From Cyanophora paradoxa (Eukaryota; Glaucocystophyceae; Cyanophorales; Cyanophoraceae), in assembly GCA_004431415.1 (NCBI GenBank), contig QPMI01000465.1, positions 1-56,581 of the forward strand: 56,581 nt of DNA. The letters are read 5' to 3'. The position numbers and the translations under genes are program-made. The notes under the pieces were generated by a model. That model searched no databases. It was given only the letters and a program-made list of their open reading frames with translations, and was not told the DNA's origin. This document shows positions 41,292 through 52,767 of the stretch, one piece after another (the first letter of the stretch is position 1; each line of letters begins with the position of its first letter).

Positions 41292-42321
41292 CTGCACGGA
41301 AAGCAGGACAGACATTACGCATATGGGATGGATCATGACAATGATAGCAAGCCCGTGGGCGAGTAGGGCCAGAGGCCGCCAGACGAGGGCCGGGAGGGCG
41401 AGCAGCGAAATTCTGTGAGCGACCATACGGCATGCCTGTGACAGTATTCTGCGTAAACTGCTGCAACTGCTGCTGATACATTTGTTCAGTTAACAAAAGT
41501 TGGCGCTCCTGAAAATCATCAGTAGCCTGGTTTACATTTTGCAGTCTAAGAGCACGATCAAGGCCTAGCTGATTGATGCGTTGGATCTTTTTGAGTTGGT
41601 CTCTAAGTGCGATATAAAGAGCAGAATAATCACGGGCCTCGGCTAACGCTATATTATCGAGAGTGTCCAAAGCAAATTCTTTGTTTAGAGGGTTATTCCA
41701 ACGGGTAATATTATAGTGGAGACGTTTGCGTTCGCGCTCAGTAAGGGGCTCACGTGTACGTGCAGCACGCTCACGCGCAGTGTTGCCCGAAGATGATCCT
41801 TCACCGCCATTGTTCGATGTCAAATCGACAAGTGGGACCGACGAAATGGGCGGAGTTGGAATCGGGGCTGGATTGGCGGTGGCAGTACCTATGGTACGAG
41901 CTGCAATCACTTCGCCGAGGTAATGTTCAATGGCTGCGAAACGCTGATTGAACGCCTCTACGGTTTGGTCTGCAATCTGCTGGGATGGGGTTGGCACTGT
42001 TGGGCCATGCGTTCCGATGCAAATATTCGAGCCTGAAGGAGTGATAACTGGCGGGCCGGGCTCCGGGGCCGGCGCCTCAGGGGTGGGCGTTGGAGGAACA
42101 GGGGGTGGGCTACTGGGGCCAGCAGAGGGCGCCACAGTCGGATCGGGCGGATTGGGAGAGGGAGTCGCGGTTTTGGCTCTCTTCGCACCCCGGGCGCCAT
42201 TTGCGACCGGGCAAACGAGGAGCGCAAGGATACACACAATTAGGACGAAACGGGAGAGCTGGAGGCGCCCGCGGGGGCGCGCTAGGGCTGCCATGGGAGC
42301 AAGAAGCGAAGCTGCTATCAA
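41286..42321 (-). pseudogene. Retroelement gag (copy A), 5' part, split by viral element
   Basis: This is the structural nucleocapsid-type protein of the retroelement. The start codon at 42321 opens MIAASLLAP and a hydrophobic segment. A Pro/Thr-rich linker, a basic region and a helical Gln-rich region follow (about residues 200-300). A CCHC zinc knuckle (CYHCHDPSHMRNVC) near the end would bind RNA. Seven codons after the knuckle the frame runs into the terminal repeat of the Polinton-like element. The missing C-terminal codons continue in frame from 13769 to the stop at 13666-13668 once the insert and one copy of the 6-bp duplication are removed. Confidence 0.8.
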
Positions 42322-42523
42322 GCAACTCTGAAGAGAAGCTGCAGCAGCTGCAGCGATAGCTCACTGCTGCAGCTCTTAGGAAGCTCGTAGGACTTGTTGC
42401 AGGTGCAACAAGTACCCAAGAAGTACTTGTTGCGAAGCAACAAAGAGTGCGAAATTTATGTAACAATATACATTATTCACGCTGTCCGAAGTACGTTATA
42501 CTACGTTCCTCGTATAACAACTA
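42294..42523 (-). repeat. 230-bp retroelement 5' end, copy A
   Basis: Identical to 12774-13003. Here it continues into an intact gag frame. Identity stops at 42523/13003, which sets the 5' boundary of the retroelement against host DNA. Confidence 0.9.
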
Positions 42524-42607
42524 ACCCCGGTACCATCTTCTTGGTTGCAACTAATACAGGACGCACCCGGATATTCGACTGCAAACTCCAAATAAACGAT
42601 TGAAATT

Positions 42608-43726
42608 CTAAGAATTACAAAATAATCGAATCGAACTGACCTCATATGTAGGTGCAAAACTAAGTTTTATTAGGTCTCTTGCGATAAAGCCAGCATTCAC
42701 CAAAGAGACTCCACACATAGCTTCCACACAATCCTCTTCGTCAGCAACGTCCTTGGAGTTCACACTTAAAGGTTCCGAAGAGAATCCTGCCAGAAACCCA
42801 TCCGGAAAAGTTGCTAGTTGCGAAACATGCCCCCTATCTTTGCAAACATAACCTGCATACACAATCGATCAGTACCCTCCAGGAACAAAGGCAACGTCGA
42901 CGCACAAAACCAGGACTCCTTGTCTGGACCAGGAAAGCCTTGTACATGTGTGTGCACGGGCGAGCTGGCCTTTTCCAGGCATGGACGACAAAACCGTATT
43001 GGGCAGCTAATTATAAATGGAATTTTAAGGGGCACATCAGGATTTTTTAGACGACAGTAAAAGACGAACTGTGTGGTGGAGCATTTGTCGTGCTCTTCTC
43101 CAGTAACCGGACCCCGGCATACGCAACAGTCTTTGACAACCGCAAGCAGAGGTTTCAGTGCAGGCGAGAGTGAGGAATCTGGAAACAAGATTAGATACGG
43201 AAACAAGATCAACAAAGATCACGAGCTTACCAGAGATCTCGGGCGAAGGATGAGTCAGCATGTGCTGCTTGTATAAGGTCAGATCAGCATCCGTCCAAGC
43301 ATGCATCTGTACATCTGGTTGATGATCGGGCAAATTCGATCGCCCCTGCTGTTCGCGTTTGGGTGGGCCCGCGGCCGTCTTGGCTGATCGCCCGGCATCT
43401 TGTTCGTTCTGCTCGCCCAGTTGCTGGGCCTTGGCCAGCGCCAGCGCCTCGAGGTCGGCGTCCTTGCCATGCGCTGGCACCTCGAGCTCCGGGACGTGTC
43501 CAGCGCTAGCTGCAGCTTGCGATGGATCTTGAATGCTAGTGCCTTCTGCTAAATTGCTCGCACTCACTTCTGAATCGCCTAAAGCTGCCGGAGAACGAAG
43601 CGGCGGACTCAGCACGGAGAACGGATCCAGACCCTCGGGCGCATTGATCATCGGAAAGAGCGCAGGCTGGTCTCCACCTCTCCCCACATCCTCGGCAAGA
43701 TTGTCTGAGATGCCAAGGTCATCCAT
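42608..43726 (-). CDS. Host zinc-binding protein, three exons
   Basis: The start at 43726 (MDDLGISDNLAEDVG) opens a disordered Pro/Ser/Ala/Gln-rich region. A 52-nt GT-AG intron (43179-43230) follows. Exon 2 has a cysteine-rich module (CCVCRGPVTGEEHDKC, FYCRLKN, FCRPCLEKA), which looks like a RING/ZZ-type zinc fold. A second intron of about 88 nt (GTCCAG...TGTATGCAG) keeps the frame into exon 3 (YVCKDRGHVSQLATFPDG, then VSLVNAGFIARDLIKL), ending at 42608. No family name can be given. The nearest neighbour upstream is the divergent F-box gene, across a poly-C tract. Confidence 0.55.
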
Positions 43727-43738
43727 GCCGACAACATA

Positions 43739-43770
43739 CCCCCCCCCCCCCCCCCCACCACCACCACCAC
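43739..43770. repeat. Poly-C tract (19 C) and ACC repeats
   Basis: Nineteen C followed by (ACC)n between two divergently transcribed genes. Such a tract is prone to slippage and assembly error. The minus strand is a G run able to form quadruplex structure. Confidence 0.9.
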
Positions 43771-43809
43771 ATCACACCTCTGTGACGCTGCTGCTGGAGG
43801 GTCGACGTC

Positions 43810-46628
43810 ATGCCGAAGCAGTCACGATCGGCGAAGTCGGTCAAGTCTCCGAAGCAGTCGGACGCTAGCGATCAGCATTCGTGCGCTACGGGATCAGCTG
43901 CTACCGAGCTCGAGCTCACGTCGAGCCTCGAGAAAATGCCTCAGGATACCTTCGCGCTGTGCATGTCTTATCTCGGCCTGCCGCAAGCGCTTGCTATCCG
44001 ACTCGTCAGTTATCAGATGGATCCGCCTCGGCATGGCATTGTCTGGTTAGAGCTGTATCTCACATCGTGCGACGCACTTGGGCGCCCTAGCCCTGTCCAG
44101 AGCGCCGCGTGGACCAAGGCGCTGACGAGCTTGGAACTTTGTGCCAGCAACTCCGCTATCGCAGTCCGCAATGTCACGATCGATGCCAGATGTTACCCGC
44201 AAAATGGGGCAGCTTTCATCTCGAAGGTGCTTGCTCGCCGCAGTGCTTGCTTGCTCTTGGTTTTCTGACAGGCAGCAGCTTCCATCGCTTTTGAGATTGT
44301 TGAGCGCCCAGGCTCCACTTGAAGCAGTTCGCATCAATCATGCGGACTTCTCACGTGTTTTGGGACGATTTTCGTCGGACGGTAACACGTAAGCGAGATC
44401 CTACTATATATAGCTACAGACAACTGGAGGACTCACCGCTTGAGCGTGCAGACTGCCGTGGAATGAGCGTGTTCGAGGAACTATCAAGCTTCCTGCAGGA
44501 TGGCCAGCACTTCGCTACTCTGAGACGGTAGAGATCGATTCCGATAGTGAAGCGCCCCGAGCTGTGGAGGACACAATGCCAGAAATTGATTCTGACTCAT
44601 CGCTCGGCTCGGACCGGGAGAATGAACTGTATGGCTGGGACGATAAAAATATTCCTCTGTGCCCCGACTTGTTTTGCCCAGACACAAGTGGCGACAATGA
44701 CGAGGCATACTTGCCTCATAGGGCGCTTGCGAAAGCTGCAAACATCCCAACTGCACTTCTCCCACGCTACAAATACCTGGAGAAGTTGTTGGGCAGGCTC
44801 GCAACCTCTCCTTCTGCTGCATCTCTGAATTTGTTTTCGTTGGACCTTAATGCGGACGCGGAACCACAGAGCTATTACGGAGAGCCTCCAGGTCTGTTTC
44901 CGAGGTCGAGAGCCTCATATAGTTGTGGCCCCCCAGCGGGATCATACGCGGGGCTGGCCTAACTAATATACTGATATTCCCCCCGGGGGCTTTTCCAAAA
45001 AAACATTGTGAGCCCAAACTGACGTACATGCATGTTAATCTATTCAGATGGGAAGCGGCGGACGAAAATCTTCGCGTCGATTGAGAAGCTCACTGCGATC
45101 AAGCATCTTGACCTGGCAGGCACTTTCCTTGTGGATTCCGCCTTCATTAAATCGCTCTTTGAGATGTGCAAGTTCCGATGCAAGAACCTGAAGTCACTTG
45201 GTGTCACTGCTCGAGAGTCTTCCACATTAGCTTTTAGCATTGCTGAGACGTTTCCAAATCTGCAGGTACACTGGTATCTATACAGCTAAGCTTGGATATT
45301 GATATGTCCGCATAACCTTTTGCACAGGAGCTTAAGCTTCTTACTCGATCCCTACAAGCTTCTGCGGGTCAGCTTCAATTTCAACCTATTTTTCAGCTGC
45401 CATTTTTGAAGGCCCTTCAGCTAGGTCCGCATTGCCGAGTTCGTTGCAGCTGTTCGTGTGACTGTTTGACAGATGTTTCTTCTCTAAAGCACATCCAGCG
45501 TGCCATTAACAGTTGGAGCAACAGTGCAGTGGCCTATTTGTCCATAATTGAAAGGTGGCGAGCAAGTCCAAGTCCAGAGACATGTTTCGATGATTTCTTC
45601 AAACAAATAATGATGAGCGCTCCTGTGCGTGGGGGGTTTTGCTTGTTGAAATTTTCGAGTTTGCGTGCTTTTGCGTTTATAAACATCGGCAGGGCCCGCT
45701 CCACCATCTGACTCTCATGAGCAAATCATGGTTTCGATTGGATCATCTGAGAAGCATTGCAAGCGCTCCCAATCTACGGTCACTTATTCTCGACCTTTAC
45801 TTGAGTCACAACGTCGAGGATATGGCATCGGTACAGGTATTGTCAAGCACATTACACCTATCTCAAAGAAGCACATCACAGCTATGTCAGCTCCAACGAA
45901 TGGAGTCGCTTACTTTTCTCGAGTTAAGACTGTCCGGATGCTCACGAGAGCTTCTTCAGCTCTTGGAAGCTCTTCATGACAGCTCTGTATCTAAGGCACT
46001 CCATGCCGTTCGAACAATGGTGCTCAGCATTCGGCATAATATGTCTTTTTGGCTCCTCAGCCGCAATAGCTCCGGCATGCGAACATATGATATTAAACCA
46101 GTAGCAAAAGCTTATCACGAGGCGGACTTCGAGGTTGCCCAGGCAGCAGCAGAAGTCATTTCGGAATACTGCACAAAGATTACATCTTACCGCCGAGTCG
46201 GAAGTTTCCCGGAGAAGAAGGAGAGCGAGGCCATTGTCAAGGCCATCAGCTTCAATTTGACACAAGCCAGCTTGTTTTTCACCGCCTCCAGCCATGTGCG
46301 AGCAACCTTTGCTGCTGACTTTGATTCCTTGCAAGCCATCAAAGCTTCCCTTGAGCCATTACGATCAACTGTTGTCCCCCGACTTTGCCAGCCCATGCCC
46401 AGATATAGCATTTTCTTTTCTGCTGGCCTTTTCCACCATGTACGCGCAGCAAAGCTGTCAATGAGCGATTTCACGAATGGATTTAGCTCGCCCATGAACA
46501 TGAAGCTTTCAGGGAGTGTTCCATGGACTTTGGTTATTAGGGAGCACCTGCGGCCTATTCTCACAGCAACAGACTACGAGCTTCCATGTAAACGTTACGT
46601 AGTTTACTGTCCACAGCTCTTTTTGTGA
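43810..46628 (+). CDS. Host F-box/leucine-rich-repeat protein, multi-exon
   Basis: The start at 43810 (MPKQSRSAKSVKSPKQS) leads to an F-box-like helix (LEKMPQDTFALCMSYLGLP). Later exons give an acidic segment (IDSDSSLGSDRENELYGWDD, about 44580) and an LRR-like block (LTAIKHLDLAGTFLVDSAF, 45080-45265). The last large exon block (45639-46628) has further LRR-like lines such as LRSIASAPNLRSLILDLYLS and MESLTFLELRLSGCSRELL. Introns are short, and boundaries were not all fixed. The expected role is substrate choice in an SCF ubiquitin ligase, by family analogy. Confidence 0.5.
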
Positions 46629-47173
46629 TGTGAAACAAATACATCGCGAGATCTAGAGCTTGCAAATGGGAGAGCTCGAGGTGGGAGGAATTGAGATCTG
46701 GAGGTGCAGAGTTAGGGGCGTCACATCGCAGCGCCGTGTATAGTTTATCTCGAATATAGAAAAGGCGAAGCAAGACAAAGCGAAGCACGCACTTCCGGGC
46801 GGATGGGGTCAGGACGACGCACCGAGCGCGGACCACCCCGCTGCGCAGCGGCGAAAAAGACCTTGGACACGGATACTACACATGTATGCTAAAATGCCGG
46901 CCTACTACTAGAGACACTCGGCGTCCAAGAAGTGGAAGGTGCGACCGAATCACAAAAAATTACAGAATTCGAAGATCAGGAGGAGGAGCTCCAGCATGGG
47001 AACGCAGGAAATAAGGAGAACGAGCACGAGGAGAAGGAGAATAAGAAGGAGAAGGAGAATACGTATAAGCACTGGAAGAGAACTGCCTGTCGAAGTAATT
47101 CTTGACTCGAAGGCCGAGTGCACTCTCCAGGTCCTGCGCATGCAACTCACATTACGCAAGCTCGAGGGAAGAT
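46629..47173. other. Intergenic host DNA with purine-rich tract
   Basis: No gene is supported. 46975-47065 is a purine-rich GGAGAA/AAGGAG microsatellite-like tract on the plus strand, between the convergent F-box gene and the first gene of the LRR array. From 47111 the sequence is shared with 55402 onward. Confidence 0.5.
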
Positions 47174-49240
47174 TCAACAGGTATCGAGACTTGAGAAGTT
47201 GCAGTGATTCCGCACTTTTAGCAGAGCACGTTGCTTGGCCAGTTCGTCCTCGTCGTCCACACAGTCACTTATGACTTCAGCCCGAAAACAGCGGAGACCG
47301 AGGCTTCGAAAAGCAGACGTGATGCTGGATGGCAATGGCAGGGGCAGCGTGCCATAGCCACCAACAGCGAACTCCTTCAGCCCCGTCATTTCCGTTGCGA
47401 TGCGCTGCAATCAGATTATGGCGTCTTTTATATATAATTGGGAAGGAACCACTCTTTCTTACCAAGAGAAGGGGGGGTGGGACAATGGTGGATGAACAAT
47501 CATTAATGTCAAGTATTTCAATGCTGCACCAGGCAGCCAACGACCGTCCCGCCAGGGCCTCGTAAAGGTCGCCACAATGATCCACCAGGCTGAGTTCCTG
47601 TGGATGCACTCCGTGGTCAGCGGGAAGCTCTTCTGGTCTTGGCAGCAAAAAAGGCTGAATACCTTAAGCGCAGTGAATTGCAGGAGGGTGTCAGCTATAG
47701 AAGTGGCCTGTTCTCTGGTGCCGTGGTGGCATTCAAGGTCAACGTAGTGCAGGCGAGGAGCGACAGATTGAAGTACATCGATCAGCCGTTCTAGACTCGG
47801 GAGTTTCAGGGCCTCCAGGAGAGTGAGTGGAGTGAGAAGAGCATCAGAGGCATAGAAACTTCCCGAAAGGCTCAGCGCTGTGCAGTTCAAGTATGGACAC
47901 AAAGTAAGAAGCATGAAGAGAGGAGAGATACACAACACACTATTGATGCACGCACATCGGAGGGATGTCAGGGAAGCGAGTGGGCTCAGGTCAAGGTCCT
48001 TGTTTGCGCGGAGTTTGAGGTGCTCAAGGGTCGATGAGAGTGCAGCAAGGGGCTCAAGGCTCGATAATTTGGCAAAACGATTGAAGCAGAGTCCAAACGC
48101 TGCACATGAGCATGAAGGAGTAGTCAACGCACAGCATTTTAAACAGTGCCAACAGCAGGAGCAATACTCACATTGAAGAGAAGTGAGAGAAGCGACGGGA
48201 GCAAGGTCCACGAAATCATTATCACGATTGGGAGAGTCATAATACAAGACGAAATCAAGCGAGAGTCGCTGCATCCCTGGGAAGGCCGCAGCAATCGCAG
48301 AGACCATGTCTCTGTTGACAGCAGAGGTCCCTGCCTTGAAAGTCACCTGGAGCTGGGTGAGGGGGAGTGGCGAGAGGGCGGAGAATGCGGCCAGGTGAAG
48401 TGAGGTGGACAGGCTGAGACAGCTGAGCTGCGGGAGAGATGCGAGAGGTGATACATGCTGGACATCTAGAGGTTCGCATTGCAGGGGACCATCCCGCGTA
48501 ACTTTCAGCCGAAGGGCCCGGAGAGCGCGGAACCAGCTTATTCCAGCCAGGGAGAAGGCGGGGAAGAAATGATCCGCGCCCTGCGATCGAGTGTCAACAA
48601 GACAAGCAGTTGCACCCGAGTTAAGGCGTGGCATCGAGAGCTCCAGATCCCGTGCAAACCTCTTTGTTGAGCACAACGTCGAGCTCTTCAATCCCACCCG
48701 TGCGAGCCGCGCTCTCGCACGCGCGGCGGAGCACGGCCTCCACTTGCTCGCTCGTTGGAGCTTCGTCAAAAAAGAGCTCCAGCCTCCCGCGCGGCGCCGC
48801 GCCGGGCGCCTCCAGCACCCGCCTGATCGCGCGGCACACTCTCCGCAGGCGGCACAGCTGCTTCAAGTCGGCAAGCTGCTGCTGGGGCTCGGGAGACTTG
48901 GCGCGGAGCTTTTCCTCCCACTGGGTGGCGCACGGGGCCAGCGAATCGCTGCTGCCATACTTAGGCAAGCACGCAAGACGAAGGATGCGGAGAAGCAGCG
49001 CGTCGGGAAGGCCGAGAAGCGAAGGCGCCGGCCGCTGCGGATGCTGTTAGCTTTACGGTCATAGACGCGAGTACGGAAGTGGGCGCACGTCCTGCTGAAC
49101 AGGCTGCACCAACCGCGCTTCCTGATTATCTGACCGCCGCCGCTTCGCTCGATGCGCTGCTGACTTGAGTTGAGCTGACAACTTGTGCGGAAAGCTCGAG
49201 CTCATGATCGGACCTAGCTGTACAGGGAAGAGAGCTTGCA
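47174..49240 (-). CDS. Host F-box/LRR family gene, array copy 1
   Basis: The N-terminal region (around 49060-48960) encodes an F-box-like LPDALLLRILRLACLP and then CRLRRVCRAIRRVLEAP. The main frame 48769-47459 has LRR-type lines (VSPLASLPQLSCLSLSTSLH, LAPVASLTSLQC, LSPLASLTSLRC). It includes probable introns that read as Cys-rich sequence (CSCCWHCLKCC). The last exon (about 47410-47174) encodes MTGLKEFAVGGYGTLPLPLP and an acidic end, EDELAKQRALLKVRNHCNF. Two further copies lie to the right. Exon borders are approximate. By family it would recruit substrates to a ubiquitin ligase. Confidence 0.5.
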
Positions 49241-49290
49241 ATTGAGATTGGCGCTTGCGTGCAAGTACTAGTGCACGCTTTAGGTATACG

Positions 49291-49376
49291 TAGGCGCTGC
49301 GTGTACAGTTGTTTCTTTCGGAGAAGCCAGTATCCCGGGGGCTCGCCGTTTCGGCGCAGCGGTTTGATGGAAACGG
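49291..49376. repeat. Upstream repeat of LRR array, about 86 bp, copy 1
   Basis: This starts TAGGCGCTGCGTGT and includes TCCCGGGGGCT and GCGCAGCGGTTTGATGGAA. Near-identical copies lie at 52126-52211 and 55095-55187. A companion repeat (TGACCGCCGCCGCTTCGC... GATCGGACCTAG) lies at 49131-49216 and 51911-52002, with its first bases also at 54799. Confidence 0.8.
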
Positions 49377-49487
49377 TGGCCATATAGATGGCCGGGCGCC
49401 ATGGAAACGATTCGATTTTGCTAGCTAGCTAGCCATCTGTACGTCACGCTCTGACTCTTTTCTCTCACAGTATTCGTACTAAAAGGG

Positions 49488-51736
49488 GGACTGTACTCCG
49501 TACATCAAATTAAGAAAAATTCGCTCGTCCCGGTTCAGCTTGACCTTGCCGCTGGCGATGAGTAAGGGATCAGGGAGTCGGACCATTGACATGGTCACGG
49601 TGAGCCGGCCGTCGGTCTGGAGAGCCAACATCGTCATAAGTGCACGGGCACGGGCATCCGAGAGTCGCGGGTCAAAGGAGCAGTCGCGAATTTGGACAGA
49701 CGCCGCGCATTGGAGCATAGTCTCCAGCAGCTTCTCCGACAGACTCGCCAGTGGAAAGCTACCGACAAGCGTAAGGTCGCGGAAAGCGTAATAACGCGGG
49801 ATAATTATATAAAGCAACGCACGTATCGAGCACGACATCGACTGTGCGGTCGGGGCGCCGCCGAAGCACGCCAGCCACAAGGTCCATCAAGCTACTAGAG
49901 ACCGCAGACAAGGATCCACGAAAGTTCGTCAGCTGGAGGACGGCACGTCCACTGCGCGCCAAAAGGACGTCAACGGCCTGCGCCGCGGTGAGTAAGCCAA
50001 CGAGTGGCCAGGTGCAAGCAAGCGTGCGGGAAGCTGCGCACCTCTGTCAACAGCTCAGGTTCCACCTGTTTATCGTCCAAGTTCTCGACCTCGTCGTCCT
50101 GGTACTCGTCGTAGTAGAGCGATGCGTGGAAGGCTAAGCGCTGGAAAATGAGCAGGGCGCAGGGGAGCGTGAAAGCCGGCTTTGGGAGCTCCGGCATGGC
50201 TGCTGCAACTTTCTTGGCGAAGTCGGGCGCTGACAGCAGGCTAGATTAATGATTCGATCAATGGTGTGGCGACCGCGAACGACAACGCCGCCCTTGACCA
50301 CAAGCGCCTTGTTCTGGTTCAGGCTGGCGCTCCTCGTGATCAGGAAAGTTTGGAGCTGCTCGATTGGGGGACAGTCCGTCATCGTGAGGCCTAGCTGCGA
50401 GGGGAGATTTCATGATCAGAAAAAATGCCGGCGAGAGCGACCGCAAGCTTGAAGCGGCGCCTTGCCTCCTCAATGTTGTGCGAGCGGGGCTCGTGGACAA
50501 CAAGGGGCCACGCATCCCAGAAGCCATAGTCGCCAACGTAGACATGAACGGGGAGCTCTTCGAATTCGGGCTCGTCATCCTCTTCGGATTCGGTCGGCTC
50601 ATCGTCCTCTTCAGATTTACTCAGCTCGTCGTCCTCTTGTCGCTCTGCTTGTCTGATCGTCGGTATCATTGCTGCCCGTCCGTTGATGTGAGGGTCGGTG
50701 TAGAACTTAACGTCGACGGAGATGACGTTGGGAAAGCGAACAGAATGGCCTGCCCAGTTCACCATCGCGCTGACAAACTCGCCAGAGCACATGTGCGTGC
50801 TCCAATCGCAGGAGGACTCGCCCAGCTCGGGGACAACGCAGAAGACTACGTTCTTGACGCACGGAATCGCAATTGATTCATCGCCAGGACAGCCGAGGGC
50901 TCCTCTGTCCCAAGAACAGCCTCCGTTCCTCGCGCGCGAAGGCTTCGCGACGAGGATGATCACAGTCTCGGTGTCAGTGAAAAAATTCTTCAGGGCCAGA
51001 AGCACCTGTACATGTATCACAGCTCGCATGATTTGGCGCCAGGGTGGGAGGTGGTTCTGACTCACACCGCAAAAGTTCTTGACGCTGTCCACCATAACAG
51101 GGCTTACTCCCGACAAACATGATGTGGCGCCACTGATGACCTCGGCGGCGCGCTCATGGTGCGTGAGGACGCGATCGCGAACGTTGAGCGTTGAGCGAAC
51201 GTCGGGCATCGATAGAGATTCGTCGCCCCTGAGGAAAAAGCCCAGGCTCGTGGGTCGCCATCCGTGAACTCGCAGGTCCAGCTGCGGCGCAATGAAGTGA
51301 GCGTGGCACTCACCGGGAAGCACCGTATGCGTACGCGCACCGCGGTGTATATGAACTTGCAGCTGATCCGAAAGGCGAACAAATCCCTCGTGTTGGCGAT
51401 GAATGCGGCTATAAACACAATGAGGTCGCGTGGCAGCTGCTGGACCGGCGCTGTGAGGGGCGAAAGGACGAGTACGGAGCGCGGCACGGAGCGCGGCACG
51501 GCGTGTGTGCGCACACAGCAAATGGACCGGAAATGGCATCCGTCGCCTGCAAGCGAGGTCGGGCGAGTCAAACATACTGAAAGCGAGCGCCACTTGCTTT
51601 CGCTGCCACAGGCGCACCTCCTGTCTGGCAATTGGCGGAACAATGACCGTTGCCTTGATCGCTGCCGTGTCCTAGCGACAATAGCGACATTATTGACCGC
51701 AGGCCTTCGGAAACGCTGCGCACCTCTGCTTTGCAT
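49488..51736 (-). CDS. Host F-box-like gene, multi-exon
   Basis: Frame 51736-51104 holds VQQLPRDLIVFIAAFIANTR, an F-box-type helix pair, near its middle. Frame 51617-50391 holds likely exons downstream (SVDVKFYTDPHINGRAAMIP, acidic KSEEDDEPTESEEDDEPEFE, then HVYVGDYGFWDAWPLVV). The 3' part (50225-49488) has LRR-like exons, for example LTNFRGSLSAVSSSLMDL and FRDLTLVGSFPLASL. The exons are interleaved in different frames and the borders are not fixed. It lies inside the LRR gene array but is not a copy of its neighbours. Confidence 0.4.
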
Positions 51737-51739
51737 GCG

Positions 51740-52767
51740 GCTGCAGCCGCGGCCGTGCGCGCCCCCAAGCTGGCGGCGACTGGCGACGCATTCTCCTGCG
51801 CATACAGCTCCGCTGTCTCGAGCTCCTGCTCGACGATCTGCGGGCAGGCGACGCGGTCTGAGTCGACACGGTCAGGTCGGCTAGTCTGTACGTGTGTGCA
51901 CCATCAACGCTGACCGCCGCCGCTTCGCGATCGCTCGATGCGCTGCTGACTTAAGTTGAGCTGACGACTTGTGCGGAAAGCTCGAGCTCATGATCGGACC
52001 TAGTACAGGGACTCCGGGAAGAGAGCTCGAGATATCGATGGCCCGCTAGCTATATCTTGCGTGGCAACGCTTTAGTGCAAGTGCGCTGTGCACGCACGTG
52101 TACTAGTACTAGCTTAGTATAGTCGTAGGCGCTGCGTGTGCAGTTGTATCTTTCGGAGAAGCCAGTATCCCGGGGGCTCGCCGTTTCGGCGCAGCGGTTT
52201 GATGGAAACGGCGGAAACTTCAATTGCAGTTATATATATATAACACCCGTGCATGTGCATCAGCTACATTGATACGTAAACGGGCCAGGTCCATGCCAGT
52301 ATACGTACTCTCGATTCCTCCTACGATTTGATCAGCAGTACGATTTCTCCTGCAGCAGCACGACCTCGAGCTCCGCCTCCACCTCTCGAGACTTCGTATC
52401 GATCGCTAGCCTTCCTCTTAAAGCTTGCGATATCGATCGAGGCTGCTCGAGCTCAACTTTACAAGCTTCGAAACACGAACAAGCACATGTATACGGACAT
52501 GCACCATGTGCCGGATCCAGCAATACTAGTCCAGACTAATTATATAATTATATATCTATATAAATTCTTTGGCCGGAGCCGCGAAAAGCATACGTGATGC
52601 TGGCTGCAGTGCGACTCGCCATTCATTACGATTACAACTCATACGTTAACATGAGCAAGCACGCGCCCTCTTCACGTCGTTTTCCAAAGTAATTCTTGAC
52701 GGGAACACCAAGTGCACTCTCCAGGTCCTGCCCACGCAGCGCACATTAGACAAGCTCGAAAGAAGCT
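51740..52767. other. Intergenic host DNA upstream of F-box gene and between array copies
   Basis: I see no supported gene. It contains copies of two upstream repeats (51911-52016 and 52126-52211), a TATATATA tract near 52233 and Glu/Arg-poor short frames. From about 52690 the sequence resembles the 3' end of the LRR family. Confidence 0.45.
52126..52211. repeat. Upstream repeat of LRR array, copy 2
   Basis: Near-identical to 49291-49376. It is followed by a GTTATATATATATATAAC-type AT palindrome that is also present after copy 3. Confidence 0.8.

Noticed and set aside
46561-46836. Small minus-strand gene antisense to the end of the F-box/LRR gene
   Set aside because: No domain, no splice support, and it overlaps the sense coding exon.
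49379-49440. Palindromic GCTAGCTAGC tract as a mobile-element end
   Set aside because: It is a short simple repeat without a matching inverted partner or target duplication.
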